Shown piece after piece: positions 9,352-18,496 of a stretch of DNA of 64,000 bases; the first letter of the stretch is position 1; the number at the start of each line of letters is the position of its first letter. Source of the stretch: Bradyrhizobium ontarionense. GTDB lineage: Bacteria; Pseudomonadota; Alphaproteobacteria; Rhizobiales; Xanthobacteraceae. Made by a program: the position numbers and the translations under genes. The stretch covers positions 5,394,001 to 5,458,000 of the forward strand of contig NZ_CP088156.1 of NCBI RefSeq assembly GCF_021088345.1. Direction: 5' to 3'. The notes under the pieces are model-generated. The model searched no databases, was not told the origin of the DNA, and was given only the letters and a program-made list of their open reading frames with translations.

Positions 9352-10422
9352 TCAGCCTGTTGCACCCGGTTTGTTGCGGAGGCGGCCGACGACGCCGGTC
9401 GGGAAGAAATAGACGCTGGCGATGAACAGGAGACCCAGCCACAGCAGCCAGCGGTCGGGGTGCAAGAGGCCAGGCAGCAGCGGCAGCCCGGCATCGGCCG
9501 CGGCGGTCGAGGCGATACCCATCAGGGCCTGGAGATAGTTCTGCGCCAGGATGAAGATCGCCGCGCCGATGACGGCGCCATAGATCGTGCCCATGCCGCC
9601 GATCACCACCATCAGGAGGATATCGAGCATGATCGAGAAGCTGAGCGACGTATCGGGGCCGGCATAGCGCAGCCAGAGCGCGTTCAACATGCCCGCGCCG
9701 GCCGCGATCATGGCCGCGACGCAGTTGGCATAGGTGAGGTGAAAGACGGTGCGATAGCCGAGCGCCTCGGCGCGGAAGCGGTTCTCGCGGATCGCCTGCA
9801 GGACCCTGCCGAACGGCGAATTCACGACGCGGAGCAGCATCAGGACCATCAACGCGCAGGCGGACAGCACGATGTAATAAGTCAGGATACGGCCGTTGAC
9901 GGGGAAGCCGAACCATTCCTTGCTGATGAACACGGTGCCCGGGCGCAGCAGCTCCGGCAGCTGGAAGCTGCGGCCATCCTCGCCGCCCGTCAGCCACGAC
10001 AATTGCGACGCCAGCACCAGGAAGGCGGAGGCGATGGCGAGCGTGATCATCGCGAAGAAGATCGCCTCGACGCGCAGCGAGAACAGGCCGATCGCGAGCG
10101 CCAGCAGCAGGGCGAGCGGCAGGCCGGCCGCGACGGCCACCGCCACGGAGCTCCAGCTGGGGCCGAGGCCGTAGAGCGCGATCGCGATCGCGTAGGAGCC
10201 GATGCCGTAGAACATGGTGTGCGCGAACGACACCGAGCCGGTGTAGCCGAGCAGCAGGTCGTAGGACGCGACCAGCGCCGCGAAGATGCAGATCTTGGCG
10301 GCGACGTTGAGCGCCTTGGCGCCGGGGAAGATGAAGGGTGTCGCCAGCAGCGCCAGGATGATGACGACGAGCAGGACGGACAGCGCGCGGCTGCGGGGCG
10401 GATCGCCGGACAGGATCATCAT
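9352..10422 (-). CDS. livM: branched-chain amino-acid-type ABC transporter permease LivM
   Basis: A 356-residue, very hydrophobic protein with about ten TM segments and the LivM block LGYTGSVSFAHTMFYGIGSYA near residues 55-75. It is the second membrane channel subunit of a HAAT-type importer. The start ATG at 10422 overlaps the stop of livH by 4 bp (ATGA), indicating translational coupling; an in-frame ATG lies one codon later. It is the last gene of the livK-G-F-H-M operon. Relatives import branched-chain amino acids, but also amides, urea and aromatic acids, so the substrate is open. Confidence 0.9.
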   Translation of the reverse strand: MMILSGDPPRSRALSVLLVVIILALLATPFIFPGAKALNVAAKICIFAALVASYDLLLGYTGSVSFAHTMFYGIGSYAIAIALYGLGPSWSSVAVAVAAGLPLALLLALAIGLFSLRVEAIFFAMITLAIASAFLVLASQLSWLTGGEDGRSFQLPELLRPGTVFISKEWFGFPVNGRILTYYIVLSACALMVLMLLRVVNSPFGRVLQAIRENRFRAEALGYRTVFHLTYANCVAAMIAAGAGMLNALWLRYAGPDTSLSFSIMLDILLMVVIGGMGTIYGAVIGAAIFILAQNYLQALMGIASTAAADAGLPLLPGLLHPDRWLLWLGLLFIASVYFFPTGVVGRLRNKPGATG

Positions 10423-11429
10423 CGGCTGGTCACCGCATAGAGGCCGCGCGGTCGCCACATCAGTACGGCGACCATCAGCAGGATGTTGGAGACAAGGGCG
10501 AGTTTCGGCACCAGGAAGCCGCCATAGTTGGCGACCATGGCGACCATGACCGCGCCGATGAAGCAGCCGGTGATGGAGCCGAGCCCGCCGATGATGACGA
10601 CGATGAACACGAGCACGGTGAGCTCGTCGCCGATCGAGGCATGGACCTGCTCGCGATAGAGTCCCCACATCACGCCGCCGAGCCCGGCCAGCGCCGAGCC
10701 CGTCATGAACACGCCGAGGAACAGGCGGCGGATGCGATAGCCGAGCGCCTCGACCATCTCGCGATTCTCCACTCCGGCACGGATCAGGAGCCCGATCTTG
10801 GTGCGGTTCAGCACCAGCTCGATGGCGACGAAGATTGAGAAGCCGACCAGCATCGCCAGCAGCCGGTATTTCGAGATCGCGACGTCGCCGATGATGAATG
10901 AGCCGCGCAGCGCCGTGGGCAGCGACATGGGAATGATCTGCGGGCCGAACAGCGCATAGAGTGTCTGCTCGGCGACGATGAGGCCGCCGGTCGTCATCAG
11001 GATCTGCTTCAGATGCTGGCCATACACCGGCAGCACCAGCACGCGCTCCACGACGAGGCCGAGCGCGCCGGTCACGCCCATCGACAGCAGCGCTGCCGGA
11101 ACGAGGACGGCGAGGTTGGTCAGCAGCGAGTCGGCCTGCGCCCAGCTCGCCAGCGGCAGCAGCACCAAGGTCGCGACATAGGCGCCGACCGCGATGAAGG
11201 CGCCGTGGCCGAAATTGAGCACGTCCATCAGCCCGAACACGAGCGTAAGTCCGGAGGCCATGATGAAGATCATCATGCCCATCGCCAGGCTCGCGACCGT
11301 CAGCGTGATCCATGAGCTCGCCGAGCCGACCAGCGGGATCATCAGCAGCGCCAGCACGACCGGCAGCAGCAAGGGTGCGATGTCGCGCTTCGGTTTCGGC
11401 AGCGCGTCGGTTGCCGCGAGATCGCTCAT
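10419..11429 (-). CDS. livH: branched-chain amino-acid-type ABC transporter permease LivH
   Basis: A 336-residue inner-membrane permease with the LivH signature FGLMDVLNFGHGAFIAVGAY near residues 55-75 and roughly eight to nine TM helices. It forms the transmembrane channel with LivM. The ATG at 11429 overlaps the livF stop by 4 bp. Two possible upstream extensions in this frame are the antisense/out-of-frame reading of livF and can be ignored. Function depends on the binding protein encoded at 12976-14169. Confidence 0.9.
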   Translation of the reverse strand: MSDLAATDALPKPKRDIAPLLLPVVLALLMIPLVGSASSWITLTVASLAMGMMIFIMASGLTLVFGLMDVLNFGHGAFIAVGAYVATLVLLPLASWAQADSLLTNLAVLVPAALLSMGVTGALGLVVERVLVLPVYGQHLKQILMTTGGLIVAEQTLYALFGPQIIPMSLPTALRGSFIIGDVAISKYRLLAMLVGFSIFVAIELVLNRTKIGLLIRAGVENREMVEALGYRIRRLFLGVFMTGSALAGLGGVMWGLYREQVHASIGDELTVLVFIVVIIGGLGSITGCFIGAVMVAMVANYGGFLVPKLALVSNILLMVAVLMWRPRGLYAVTSR

Positions 11430-12148
11430 TGGTGCGCCTCCAGGCTGAGGCCGAGCAGGCGCTCCTGCAGCGGCACGTCCGCAGCGAGCGCCGCCATGTC
11501 GCCGCGATGGACGATGGTACCGTTGTCCATCACCAGCACCTGGTCGCCGAGCTCGCGCGCGGCATGAAAATTCTGCTCGACCAGCAGGATGGTGGCACCA
11601 CGGCGCTTGATCTCCTTGAGGCATTCGATCAGGGACACCACGATCGCCGGCGCGAGGCCCTTGGTCGGCTCGTCGATCAGGAGCAGCTTGCGCGGCTCGA
11701 CGATCGCACGGGCAATCGACAGCATCTGCTTCTGGCCGCCGGATAGGCTGCCGGCGCGCGACAGCCAGAATTTCTTCAGGGCCGGGAAGAAGCCGAAGAT
11801 CCAGGTGAGCTGGGCATCGTCGAGCGGGCCGTTGCGCGCCGCCAGCACCAGGTTCTCCTTGACGGTGAGATCGGAGAACACCGCCATGCTCTCGGGCACA
11901 TAGCCGACGCCGCGCTGCGCGATGTCGGGCGTCGCGAGCTTCTCGATCGGCTCGTCGGCGAGCGAGATCGTTCCGCTCTTGGCCTGCCACAGCCCCATGA
12001 TCGTTCGCAACGTCGTGGTCTTGCCGGCGCCGTTGCGGCCGAGCAGCATCGTGGTCTGCCCTTCCGGCACGTCGAAGGCGACGCCCTGCAGGATGTGATA
12101 GCGGCCGATATAGGTCTGGACGCCCGACAGCTTCAGAAGCGCGCTCAT
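11426..12148 (-). CDS. livF: ABC transporter ATPase LivF
   Basis: A 240-residue ABC ATPase. Walker A is LGRNGAGKTTT (residues ~36-46), the signature is LSGGQKQ, and Walker B is LLLIDEPTKGLAP. The length and the GYVPE segment are typical of LivF. It pairs with LivG to energise uptake through LivHM. Its start overlaps the livG stop by 4 bp and its stop overlaps the livH start by 4 bp, so translation of the whole block is likely coupled. Confidence 0.92.
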   Translation of the reverse strand: MSALLKLSGVQTYIGRYHILQGVAFDVPEGQTTMLLGRNGAGKTTTLRTIMGLWQAKSGTISLADEPIEKLATPDIAQRGVGYVPESMAVFSDLTVKENLVLAARNGPLDDAQLTWIFGFFPALKKFWLSRAGSLSGGQKQMLSIARAIVEPRKLLLIDEPTKGLAPAIVVSLIECLKEIKRRGATILLVEQNFHAARELGDQVLVMDNGTIVHRGDMAALAADVPLQERLLGLSLEAHQ

Positions 12149-12909
12149 GCAGCACTCCGCGGCGCGACGCCGAGATAGGCTTCCTGCACGATCGGCGAGG
12201 CGATGACCTCGGCCGGGTTACCGTCGGCGACGAGCTGCCCGTTATGCAGCACGATGATGCGGTCGGCGAGCGAGCGGACGACGTCCATCTTGTGCTCGAC
12301 CAGCAGGATGATCTTGCTCTTGTCCTGCTTCAGCTGGGCGATGAGGTCGAGCACGACCGGCACCTCGTCGATGCTCATGCCGGCGGTCGGCTCGTCGAAC
12401 ATGTAAACCTTGGGCTCCAGAGCCATCATCAGCGCGACCTCGAGCTTGCGCTGGTCGCCATGCGACAGCGTGGTTGCGGTGATGCTGCGGCGGCCGCCGA
12501 GCGCGACCTTGTCGAGGATCGCATCGGCGCGGGCAATCAGGTCGCGCCGCGCCATCCATGGCCGGAGAAGGTCGTAATGCACGCCGCTCTGCGCCTGGAC
12601 GGCCAAGCGGACATTCTCCTCGACGCTGAGATTGGGGAATAGATTGGTGAGCTGAAAGGCGCGTCCGAGACCGGCGCGGGTGCGCAGCGGCGCGGAGAGA
12701 TGGGTGATGTCCTTGCCGTCGAACTGGATCGAGCCGGAAGAGGCGGGCAACTGGCCGGAGATCAGGTTGAAATAGGTGGTCTTGCCGGCGCCGTTGGGAC
12801 CGACGATCGCAGTGAGCTCACCCGGCCGGAAGCTGCAGCTGACGCCGTTGACCGCGACATGGCCGCCGAATCGGATGGTGAGATCGCGGGTTTCGAGAGT
12901 GAGGGTCAT
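12145..12909 (-). CDS. livG: ABC transporter ATPase LivG
   Basis: A 254-residue ABC ATPase from the ATG at 12909 (MTLTLETRDLTI). Walker A is VGPNGAGKTTYFN, the signature region is LSHGDQRKLE, and Walker B is VYMFDEPTAGMS. The LSHGDQR form in place of LSGGQ is typical of LivG proteins. An upstream in-frame start at 12963 is possible but has no obvious ribosome site and would invade the spacer after livK. It works with LivF on the cytoplasmic face of the importer. Confidence 0.92.
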   Translation of the reverse strand: MTLTLETRDLTIRFGGHVAVNGVSCSFRPGELTAIVGPNGAGKTTYFNLISGQLPASSGSIQFDGKDITHLSAPLRTRAGLGRAFQLTNLFPNLSVEENVRLAVQAQSGVHYDLLRPWMARRDLIARADAILDKVALGGRRSITATTLSHGDQRKLEVALMMALEPKVYMFDEPTAGMSIDEVPVVLDLIAQLKQDKSKIILLVEHKMDVVRSLADRIIVLHNGQLVADGNPAEVIASPIVQEAYLGVAPRSAA

Positions 12910-12975
12910 GTCGCCAGCTGAATGATTGCCGATGCGAACGTGCCCGGCGCGGGGGCCGGGCACGGATGTCAGCGT

Positions 12976-14169
12976 CTAGCGCTTGTTGCGGATCGGGATG
13001 CTCATCTCGTCGATCTTGATCTCGCGCACCGGCTCGTTGACGGCCCAGGCGAGGTTCGGGTCGACCTTGACGCGGAAGTGATACATGCTTTGCAGCGCCT
13101 GGTGATCTTCCTTCCGGAAGATCATCTTGCCCTTCGGGGTGTCGAACTCCATGCCCTCCATCGCCGCGATCAGCTTCTCGCTGTCGGTCGACTTGGCCTT
13201 GGTCACGGCGGCGACGACGGCCATCGCGGCCGAGAAGCCGCCGGCGGTGAACAGGTCAGGCGGCGCATTGAAGCGCTTCTGGTGCTCGGACACCAGCCAG
13301 TCATTCACCGGGTTCTTGGGAATGTCATAGTAGTAATAGGTGGCGCCTTCCATGCCCGGCAGCCGCTTGTAGGCGGCCAGCGCCGCCAGGATGTTGCCGC
13401 CGGTCGACAGCTCGATGCCGTAACGCTTGGGGTCCATGTCCTGCAGCTTGCCTGGCGGATCGCCGGCACCTGCCCACAGAATCCAGATGATCTTGCGGCC
13501 CGGCTTGTCCTTCAGCGCATCGAACAGCCGCTGGGCCACGGCCGTGAAGTCGGTCGTCGTGGTCGGCACATACTCCTCCGCCGCCAGCGTGGCGCCGGTC
13601 TTGGCCAGCGCCTCCTTGAAAGCGGCGATGCCGTCGCGGCCGAACGCGTAGTCCTGGGCGAGCGTAGCGACGGTTACGCCGGGCTTGCCGATCGCGACCG
13701 CGTTGGAGATGGCGTCCTGCGACGAATTGCGGCCGGTGCGGAAGATGTAGCGGTTCCACTTCTCGCCGGTGATCTGGTCGGCCACCGCCGGCTCGACGAT
13801 CAGGATCTTCTTGTTCTCCTCGGCGACCGGCAGGTCGGCGAGCGCCGCGGCCGACGACGTCGTGCCGATCGCGATGTCGGCGCCGTCGTCCTGATAGGCC
13901 TCCGAAAGCGCGGCCTTCGACAAATCGGGCTTGCCCTGGTCGTCCTTGGTGATGATGACGATCTTGCGACCGTCGATCGTGTTGGTGCCCTTGGTGGCGT
14001 ATTCGAAGCCCAGGCGCAGGCCGGCTTCGGTCTGCTTGGCATAGGCCTCAAGAGGGCCGGTCTTGCCGTAGATGAGAGCGATTTTCAGATCATCGGCCTG
14101 CGCGGCGGTCGCCAGCAGGGCTGCAGTCAGAGATGAAACAATGCCTTTGAAAATATGTGACGTTCGCAC
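12976..14169 (-). CDS. livK: periplasmic substrate-binding protein of the liv-type ABC operon
   Basis: A 397-residue type I periplasmic binding protein. A Sec signal peptide ends around AAQADD (residues 20-26), and the mature protein begins with LKIALIYGKTGPLEAYAKQT, the common opening of the branched-chain/amide binding family. The start is a GTG at 14169 with GGGAGGAA placed eight bases before it. It is the first gene of the operon and lies 66 bp before livG. It captures the substrate in the periplasm and delivers it to LivHM. The ligand pocket does not show clearly whether the substrate is an amino acid, an amide or an aromatic acid. Confidence 0.9.
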   Translation of the reverse strand: MRTSHIFKGIVSSLTAALLATAAQADDLKIALIYGKTGPLEAYAKQTEAGLRLGFEYATKGTNTIDGRKIVIITKDDQGKPDLSKAALSEAYQDDGADIAIGTTSSAAALADLPVAEENKKILIVEPAVADQITGEKWNRYIFRTGRNSSQDAISNAVAIGKPGVTVATLAQDYAFGRDGIAAFKEALAKTGATLAAEEYVPTTTTDFTAVAQRLFDALKDKPGRKIIWILWAGAGDPPGKLQDMDPKRYGIELSTGGNILAALAAYKRLPGMEGATYYYYDIPKNPVNDWLVSEHQKRFNAPPDLFTAGGFSAAMAVVAAVTKAKSTDSEKLIAAMEGMEFDTPKGKMIFRKEDHQALQSMYHFRVKVDPNLAWAVNEPVREIKIDEMSIPIRNKR

Positions 14170-14311
14170 GGGCGTTCCTCCCAGCTACCTGCGGCTGTTG
14201 TCTGCAACTGATAGTGTGCAGGCTCGGGCCGGGTCAAGGCGCTTTCGGCGGCAGTCGAGGATCGCTCATCCTTTGTGCTGACTAGCGTGCTTCCCCTGTT
14301 CTGACTTGATT

Positions 14312-16090
14312 TCAGCGCCGATAGCGGCTGCTGCGCGCGTAAGCCTGCCGGTTTTCCTGCACAGGGCGACTGGCCAGGCTCATGCGCGCTTCGCTTGCAA
14401 TCGGGATCGCCGGCTTCAGCTCCTCGAGAAAGATCGGACGCGAGAAGTAGTAGCCCTGCGCGTAGCGAATCTTGGTTGCCGCCTGCAGATAGGCGAGCTC
14501 CTCGAACGACTCGATGCCTTCCGCGATGACGGTCATGCCGAGCGCTTCGCTCAGCGACTCGATCGCGCGCAGGATGCCCTGGCTGCGCGGCCGCTTATGG
14601 ATGTCGGTGATGAACGAGCGGTCGATCTTGATCTCGTCGGCGGTGATATCGGCGAGCGCCGACAGCGACGAATAGCCGATGCCGAAATCATCGATCGAGA
14701 TGCCGACGCCGATCCTGCGCAACAGCGGCACGATCTCGTCCTGGAAATGGCTGCGGGTCACGAACGCGTCCTCGGTGACCTCGATCATGAACCGCTTCGG
14801 GAATCCAGTCGCCTCGATCGCCTGGGCGAAGGGCTGCATGAAATCCGGATTCGAAGCCTGCTTGGCCGCGACGTTGATGCTGATCGTCGCCTCGTGTCCG
14901 AAGGTGTCATTGATCAGATCGATCGATTTGACGATCTCGTCCAGCACCAGATGCGCGAGCTCGTCGATCAGGCCGAGCTCGACGGCGAGATTGATGAAGG
15001 ATCCGGGAGCCTGGATCACACCCTCATTGTCGCGCAGGCGCACCAGCGCCTCGATGCCCTTGATCTCCTCGGTGCGGATGTCGACCTTGGCCTGAAACGC
15101 GCAGCAGAAGCGCTTCTCGAGAATGGCGAGCCGCAGCGACTGCTCGACCTTCATGCGCGCGAGCGCCTCGTGCTCCATCGCGCTCGAGAAGAACGCCAGC
15201 GCTCCCTTGCCGCTGTTCTTGACGCGGTACATCGCGAGATCGGCGTTCTGGCGCAGCACGTCGTAGCTCGCGCCGTGCTCGGGATAGAGGCTGACCCCGA
15301 CGGAGGCGGAGGCGAACACCTCCGCGCCATCGATGAAGAATGGCGCGTTCAGGCGGTGCAGCAGACCCTGCAGGAATTCGGCGACCTCCTCGGCCCGCTC
15401 GATCGGATGCAACAGCAGCAGGAACTCATCGCCGCTGATGCGCGACAACAGATCCGATTCGCGCAGATCCCGGCTGATGCGCTTGGCGAGTTCGACCAGC
15501 ATCGCGTCGCCGGTGGCGTGGCCGTAATAGTCGTTGATGTATTTGAAGTTGTCGAGATCGAGGAAGGCGAGCGCGAAGCGTCCCTCGATCCGGCCGCGCC
15601 GGACCAGATTGTCGGCGCGATGCTCGACCACACGGCGCATCGGCAGGCCGGTCAATTCATCATAATAGGCCGCGCGGAACAACTGGTCCTCGAAGTCCTT
15701 CTGCTCGCTGATGTCGGCCGAGCTGGAAATGAGGACGCGCTGCTCGCCGATCCGGGCCGGCCGATGGGCGGTCAGCAATGTCTGCGCGCCGCGCTCGCCG
15801 GCCACTTTTTCCTCGGCAATCACGGTCCGGCCTTGCGCGAGCAGCTCGCGACACGCCGCGCGCCTGCTGTCGAGATGCGGCGCCGACACGCGGTCGGCGC
15901 TGTTGGCTGCAGCGCCGAGCTGAATCGATGCCGCGTCATTGACCAGGAGAAAACGACCGTGCTCGTCCTGAACCGTAACGCCCGCCGGAAGCTGCCGGAG
16001 GACGCCGCGCAGGAAGCGCAGCTCGGCCTCGGCCGTGCCAAGGCCCTCTGATGCATCGTCAGAAAAGTTGAATCGGTCGCTACTGTACAT
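14312..16090 (-). CDS. PAS-GGDEF-EAL c-di-GMP signalling protein
   Basis: A 592-residue soluble protein. A PAS domain occupies about residues 25-125, a GGDEF domain carries the A-site near residue 220, and an EAL domain starts near 335. The A-site reads RISGDEF, with Ser in place of the first Gly, so cyclase activity is uncertain. The EAL domain keeps GIEALVR, INVAA, VTEDAF, IDDFGIGYSS, EIKIDRSF and AEGIES, which suggests a working c-di-GMP phosphodiesterase. No membrane segment is seen, so it acts in the cytoplasm. It stands alone between livK and a histidine kinase, all on the minus strand. Confidence 0.92.
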   Translation of the reverse strand: MYSSDRFNFSDDASEGLGTAEAELRFLRGVLRQLPAGVTVQDEHGRFLLVNDAASIQLGAAANSADRVSAPHLDSRRAACRELLAQGRTVIAEEKVAGERGAQTLLTAHRPARIGEQRVLISSSADISEQKDFEDQLFRAAYYDELTGLPMRRVVEHRADNLVRRGRIEGRFALAFLDLDNFKYINDYYGHATGDAMLVELAKRISRDLRESDLLSRISGDEFLLLLHPIERAEEVAEFLQGLLHRLNAPFFIDGAEVFASASVGVSLYPEHGASYDVLRQNADLAMYRVKNSGKGALAFFSSAMEHEALARMKVEQSLRLAILEKRFCCAFQAKVDIRTEEIKGIEALVRLRDNEGVIQAPGSFINLAVELGLIDELAHLVLDEIVKSIDLINDTFGHEATISINVAAKQASNPDFMQPFAQAIEATGFPKRFMIEVTEDAFVTRSHFQDEIVPLLRRIGVGISIDDFGIGYSSLSALADITADEIKIDRSFITDIHKRPRSQGILRAIESLSEALGMTVIAEGIESFEELAYLQAATKIRYAQGYYFSRPIFLEELKPAIPIASEARMSLASRPVQENRQAYARSSRYRR

Positions 16091-16281
16091 GCGCCGATTG
16101 TGCGAAGTTCCCGCTTCATTTTAGTTAAGCGCTACGTAGAAACACGGAACCCGTAAGCCAAGTATTGGAAATGGCGGGACTTTGAGGCGCGGCATCATTA
16201 ACGGATCCTCAATGCGGCCAGATACGCGTCCGATGGCCTACTGCGAAAGTCGTATGCCAAATCGGCCGCCCGGCCGGCCGT

Positions 16282-17244
16282 TCAGTTCGGCGGCACCCGG
16301 CACTGCATGGTGCAGTGGATACCCGTCTTCAGGAACGTGGTCTCGATCTTGCCGTCGAACGCCGACAAGGCGGCATTCAGCAGCTTGGTGCCGAAACCGG
16401 GCTTGCCGATGTGATCGACCGGCGGGCCCTCGGTCTCGTCCCAGGTCAGCTTGAGGCGATCCTCCTGCATCGTCCATGAGACCTGCAGGAAGCCGCGCGG
16501 CGAGGCGAAGGCGCCGTATTTGCCGGCATTGGTCGCGAGCTCGTGGAAGATCAGGGCGAAACTGACGGCGAGCTTGGCCGGAACGAACAGCGCGCCGCCG
16601 TTGAGCTCGAAGCGGACGTGGCCATAGGGCCCGAGCTCCGACATCAGGAGGTCCTTCAGATCGCACCCCTGTCCGTCGACCCGCGCGATCAGATCGTCGG
16701 CGGTCGCGAGCGCGCGGATACGCTTGTCGATACTGCTCCAGACCTGCGGCTGGTCGTGCAGCACCTGATGCAGCACCGCGTGGATCGTCGAGGTCTTGTT
16801 CTTCAGCCGGTGATGCAGCTCGTCGACCAGCAGCTTGCGATACTGCTCCTCCTCGGTCAGGCGCCTGGCGATCTCGCGCTGCTTGACCGCGAGGCTGCGG
16901 TAGTGGCCAGCGCCCCAGATCACAAGGGCCGACACGGTGAGATACAAGGCCATCAGCGCCACCTTTGCCGCATCGACCGGACCGCCGCCGAAATCGAGCA
17001 CCAGCCCGAGCGTCGCGCCTATCATCGCCGTGGCGATGCCGACGGCTGATCCTCCTATCGCGGTGGCGAAGAAAACCGCGGGGATGTAGGGTGTGAAGAA
17101 CACGTCGGGGCGCAGATGCGCCATGCCGAATCGGATCGCGGTCGCGACGACCAGGCACAGCGTTGCGAATGTGCCGCTCCAGGCCAATGAGGGCTGCAGC
17201 TCGCCGTGCCAGATTTGCTTGATGTCATCGATGAGTCGCGTCAT
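16282..17244 (-). CDS. HWE/HisKA_2-type sensor histidine kinase with DUF4118-like membrane domain
   Basis: A 320-residue kinase from the ATG at 17244. Four hydrophobic segments in residues 20-120 resemble the DUF4118 membrane domain of KdpD-type kinases. A coiled stretch (KQREIARRLTEEEQYRK) follows, then the phosphorylation motif DELHHRLKNKTSTI, an N-box with FHELATNAGKYGA, and a G-box near KPGFGTKLLNAAL. The ELHHRLKN box and short ATPase domain are typical of the HWE/HisKA_2 group, which in Rhizobiales often serves stress or light signalling. No response regulator is adjacent, so it is an orphan. The upstream SDR is divergent. Confidence 0.88.
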   Translation of the reverse strand: MTRLIDDIKQIWHGELQPSLAWSGTFATLCLVVATAIRFGMAHLRPDVFFTPYIPAVFFATAIGGSAVGIATAMIGATLGLVLDFGGGPVDAAKVALMALYLTVSALVIWGAGHYRSLAVKQREIARRLTEEEQYRKLLVDELHHRLKNKTSTIHAVLHQVLHDQPQVWSSIDKRIRALATADDLIARVDGQGCDLKDLLMSELGPYGHVRFELNGGALFVPAKLAVSFALIFHELATNAGKYGAFASPRGFLQVSWTMQEDRLKLTWDETEGPPVDHIGKPGFGTKLLNAALSAFDGKIETTFLKTGIHCTMQCRVPPN

Positions 17245-17418
17245 GGCCGTCCATGAGCCCCAACCGCGCAACCAAATTAAGGCCGGGGTGGCGGTAATTT
17301 GTCCGGTTGATGGAAGCCGTCTTGCTTGTGTTGCAATTCGGCGCGCGGGATGATGGTTCCGAGGCGAAACTGGCGCGTCCGAGCGCACTTTACAATCGAC
17401 CAATAAGAGGATCAGGGA

Positions 17419-18261
17419 ATGGGACGACTTGACGGCAAGGTTGCCGTGATCACGGGAGCGACCAGCGGCATCGGTCTGCGGACAGCGGAAATCTTCGTCG
17501 CCGAGGGCGCGAAGGTGATCATCGCCGGCCGCCGCAGCCACGAGGGTGAGGCGCTGGCGCGCCGTCTCGGCGACGTCTGCGTATTCCGCCAGACGGACGT
17601 CACCGTCGACGAGCAGATGCGCGCGCTGATCGATCTCGCGGTCGAGCGCTTCGGCCGGCTGGATTGCCTGTTCAACAATGCCGGCGGACCGGCGCAGACC
17701 GGGGGCATCGAGGGCCTCGATGCTGATCGTTTCGATCAGGCCATGGCGGTGCTGGTGCGCAGCGTGATGCTGGGGATGAAGTACGCCGCGCCTCACATGA
17801 AGACGCAGGGCGCCGGCAGCATCATCAACAATGGCTCGATCGCCGGGCGCCTCGCGGGCTATTCGACCTCGCTGGTCTACAGCACGGCGAAGGCCGCGGT
17901 GATCCATCTCACCAAATGCGTGGCGATGGAGCTCGGCGAGTCCGGCGTCCGCGTCAACTCGATCTCGCCGGGACTGATCGCGACCGGCATCTTCGGCAAG
18001 GCGCTGGGGCTGTCGACGGAGGCCGCCGAGAAGACGCCGGAGACGATCCGCAACGCCTATGCGACGGCGCAGCCGATCCCGCGTGCCGGCCTGCCCGATG
18101 ATATCGCCCATGCCGCCGTGTTTCTCGCCAGCGACGAATCCGGCTTCATCAACGGCCATGATCTCGTCGTCGACGGCGCCATCACCGGCGGCCGCAACTG
18201 GAGCCAGCAGCAGCAGGGCTATGCCGCGATGCGCAAGCTGCTGGGGGATGCGGTGGAGTAG
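17419..18261 (+). CDS. short-chain dehydrogenase/reductase
   Basis: A 280-residue classical SDR with ITGATSGIG at the N-terminus, NNAGG near residue 89, the catalytic Ser region NNGSIAG, and Tyr-x-x-x-Lys in VYSTAKAAV. A Gly-Asp-rich C-terminal block (INGHDLVVDGAITGG) completes the fold. It should be an NAD(P)-dependent oxidoreductase of an alcohol or ketone. It is transcribed divergently from the histidine kinase and faces the P450 gene convergently across a repeat, so no pathway partner is evident. Confidence 0.9.
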   Translation: MGRLDGKVAVITGATSGIGLRTAEIFVAEGAKVIIAGRRSHEGEALARRLGDVCVFRQTDVTVDEQMRALIDLAVERFGRLDCLFNNAGGPAQTGGIEGLDADRFDQAMAVLVRSVMLGMKYAAPHMKTQGAGSIINNGSIAGRLAGYSTSLVYSTAKAAVIHLTKCVAMELGESGVRVNSISPGLIATGIFGKALGLSTEAAEKTPETIRNAYATAQPIPRAGLPDDIAHAAVFLASDESGFINGHDLVVDGAITGGRNWSQQQQGYAAMRKLLGDAVE

Positions 18262-18330
18262 AGGCCGGGGTTTTGGTATTTCGTCTGCCGCTCGATCTGA
18301 AGTTGTGTGTTTGACCCGCTCTCTCCGCGT

Positions 18331-18416
18331 CGTCATGGCCGGGCTTGTCCCGGCCATCCACGTCGTCCGGCGCCCTTGGATCGACGTGGATGCCCGGGAC
18401 GAGCCCGGGCATGACG
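18331..18416. repeat. palindromic intergenic repeat (CGTCATGGCCGGG family)
   Basis: Two 35-bp arms (18331-18365 and 18382-18416) form an imperfect inverted repeat. The first begins CGTCATGGCCGGGCTTGTCC and the second ends GCCCGGGCATGACG. It lies between convergent genes, the SDR and the P450. A solo arm of the same family is at 22551-22580. This resembles REP-like elements that I recall from Bradyrhizobium intergenic DNA. Confidence 0.8.
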
Positions 18417-18496
18417 AGCAACTAATTGGCGGTGCTCCTCGTGGCGATGGGCTGTCGGCCTCATACGGATACGTCCGGCCCGAGGATGCACCGTGA

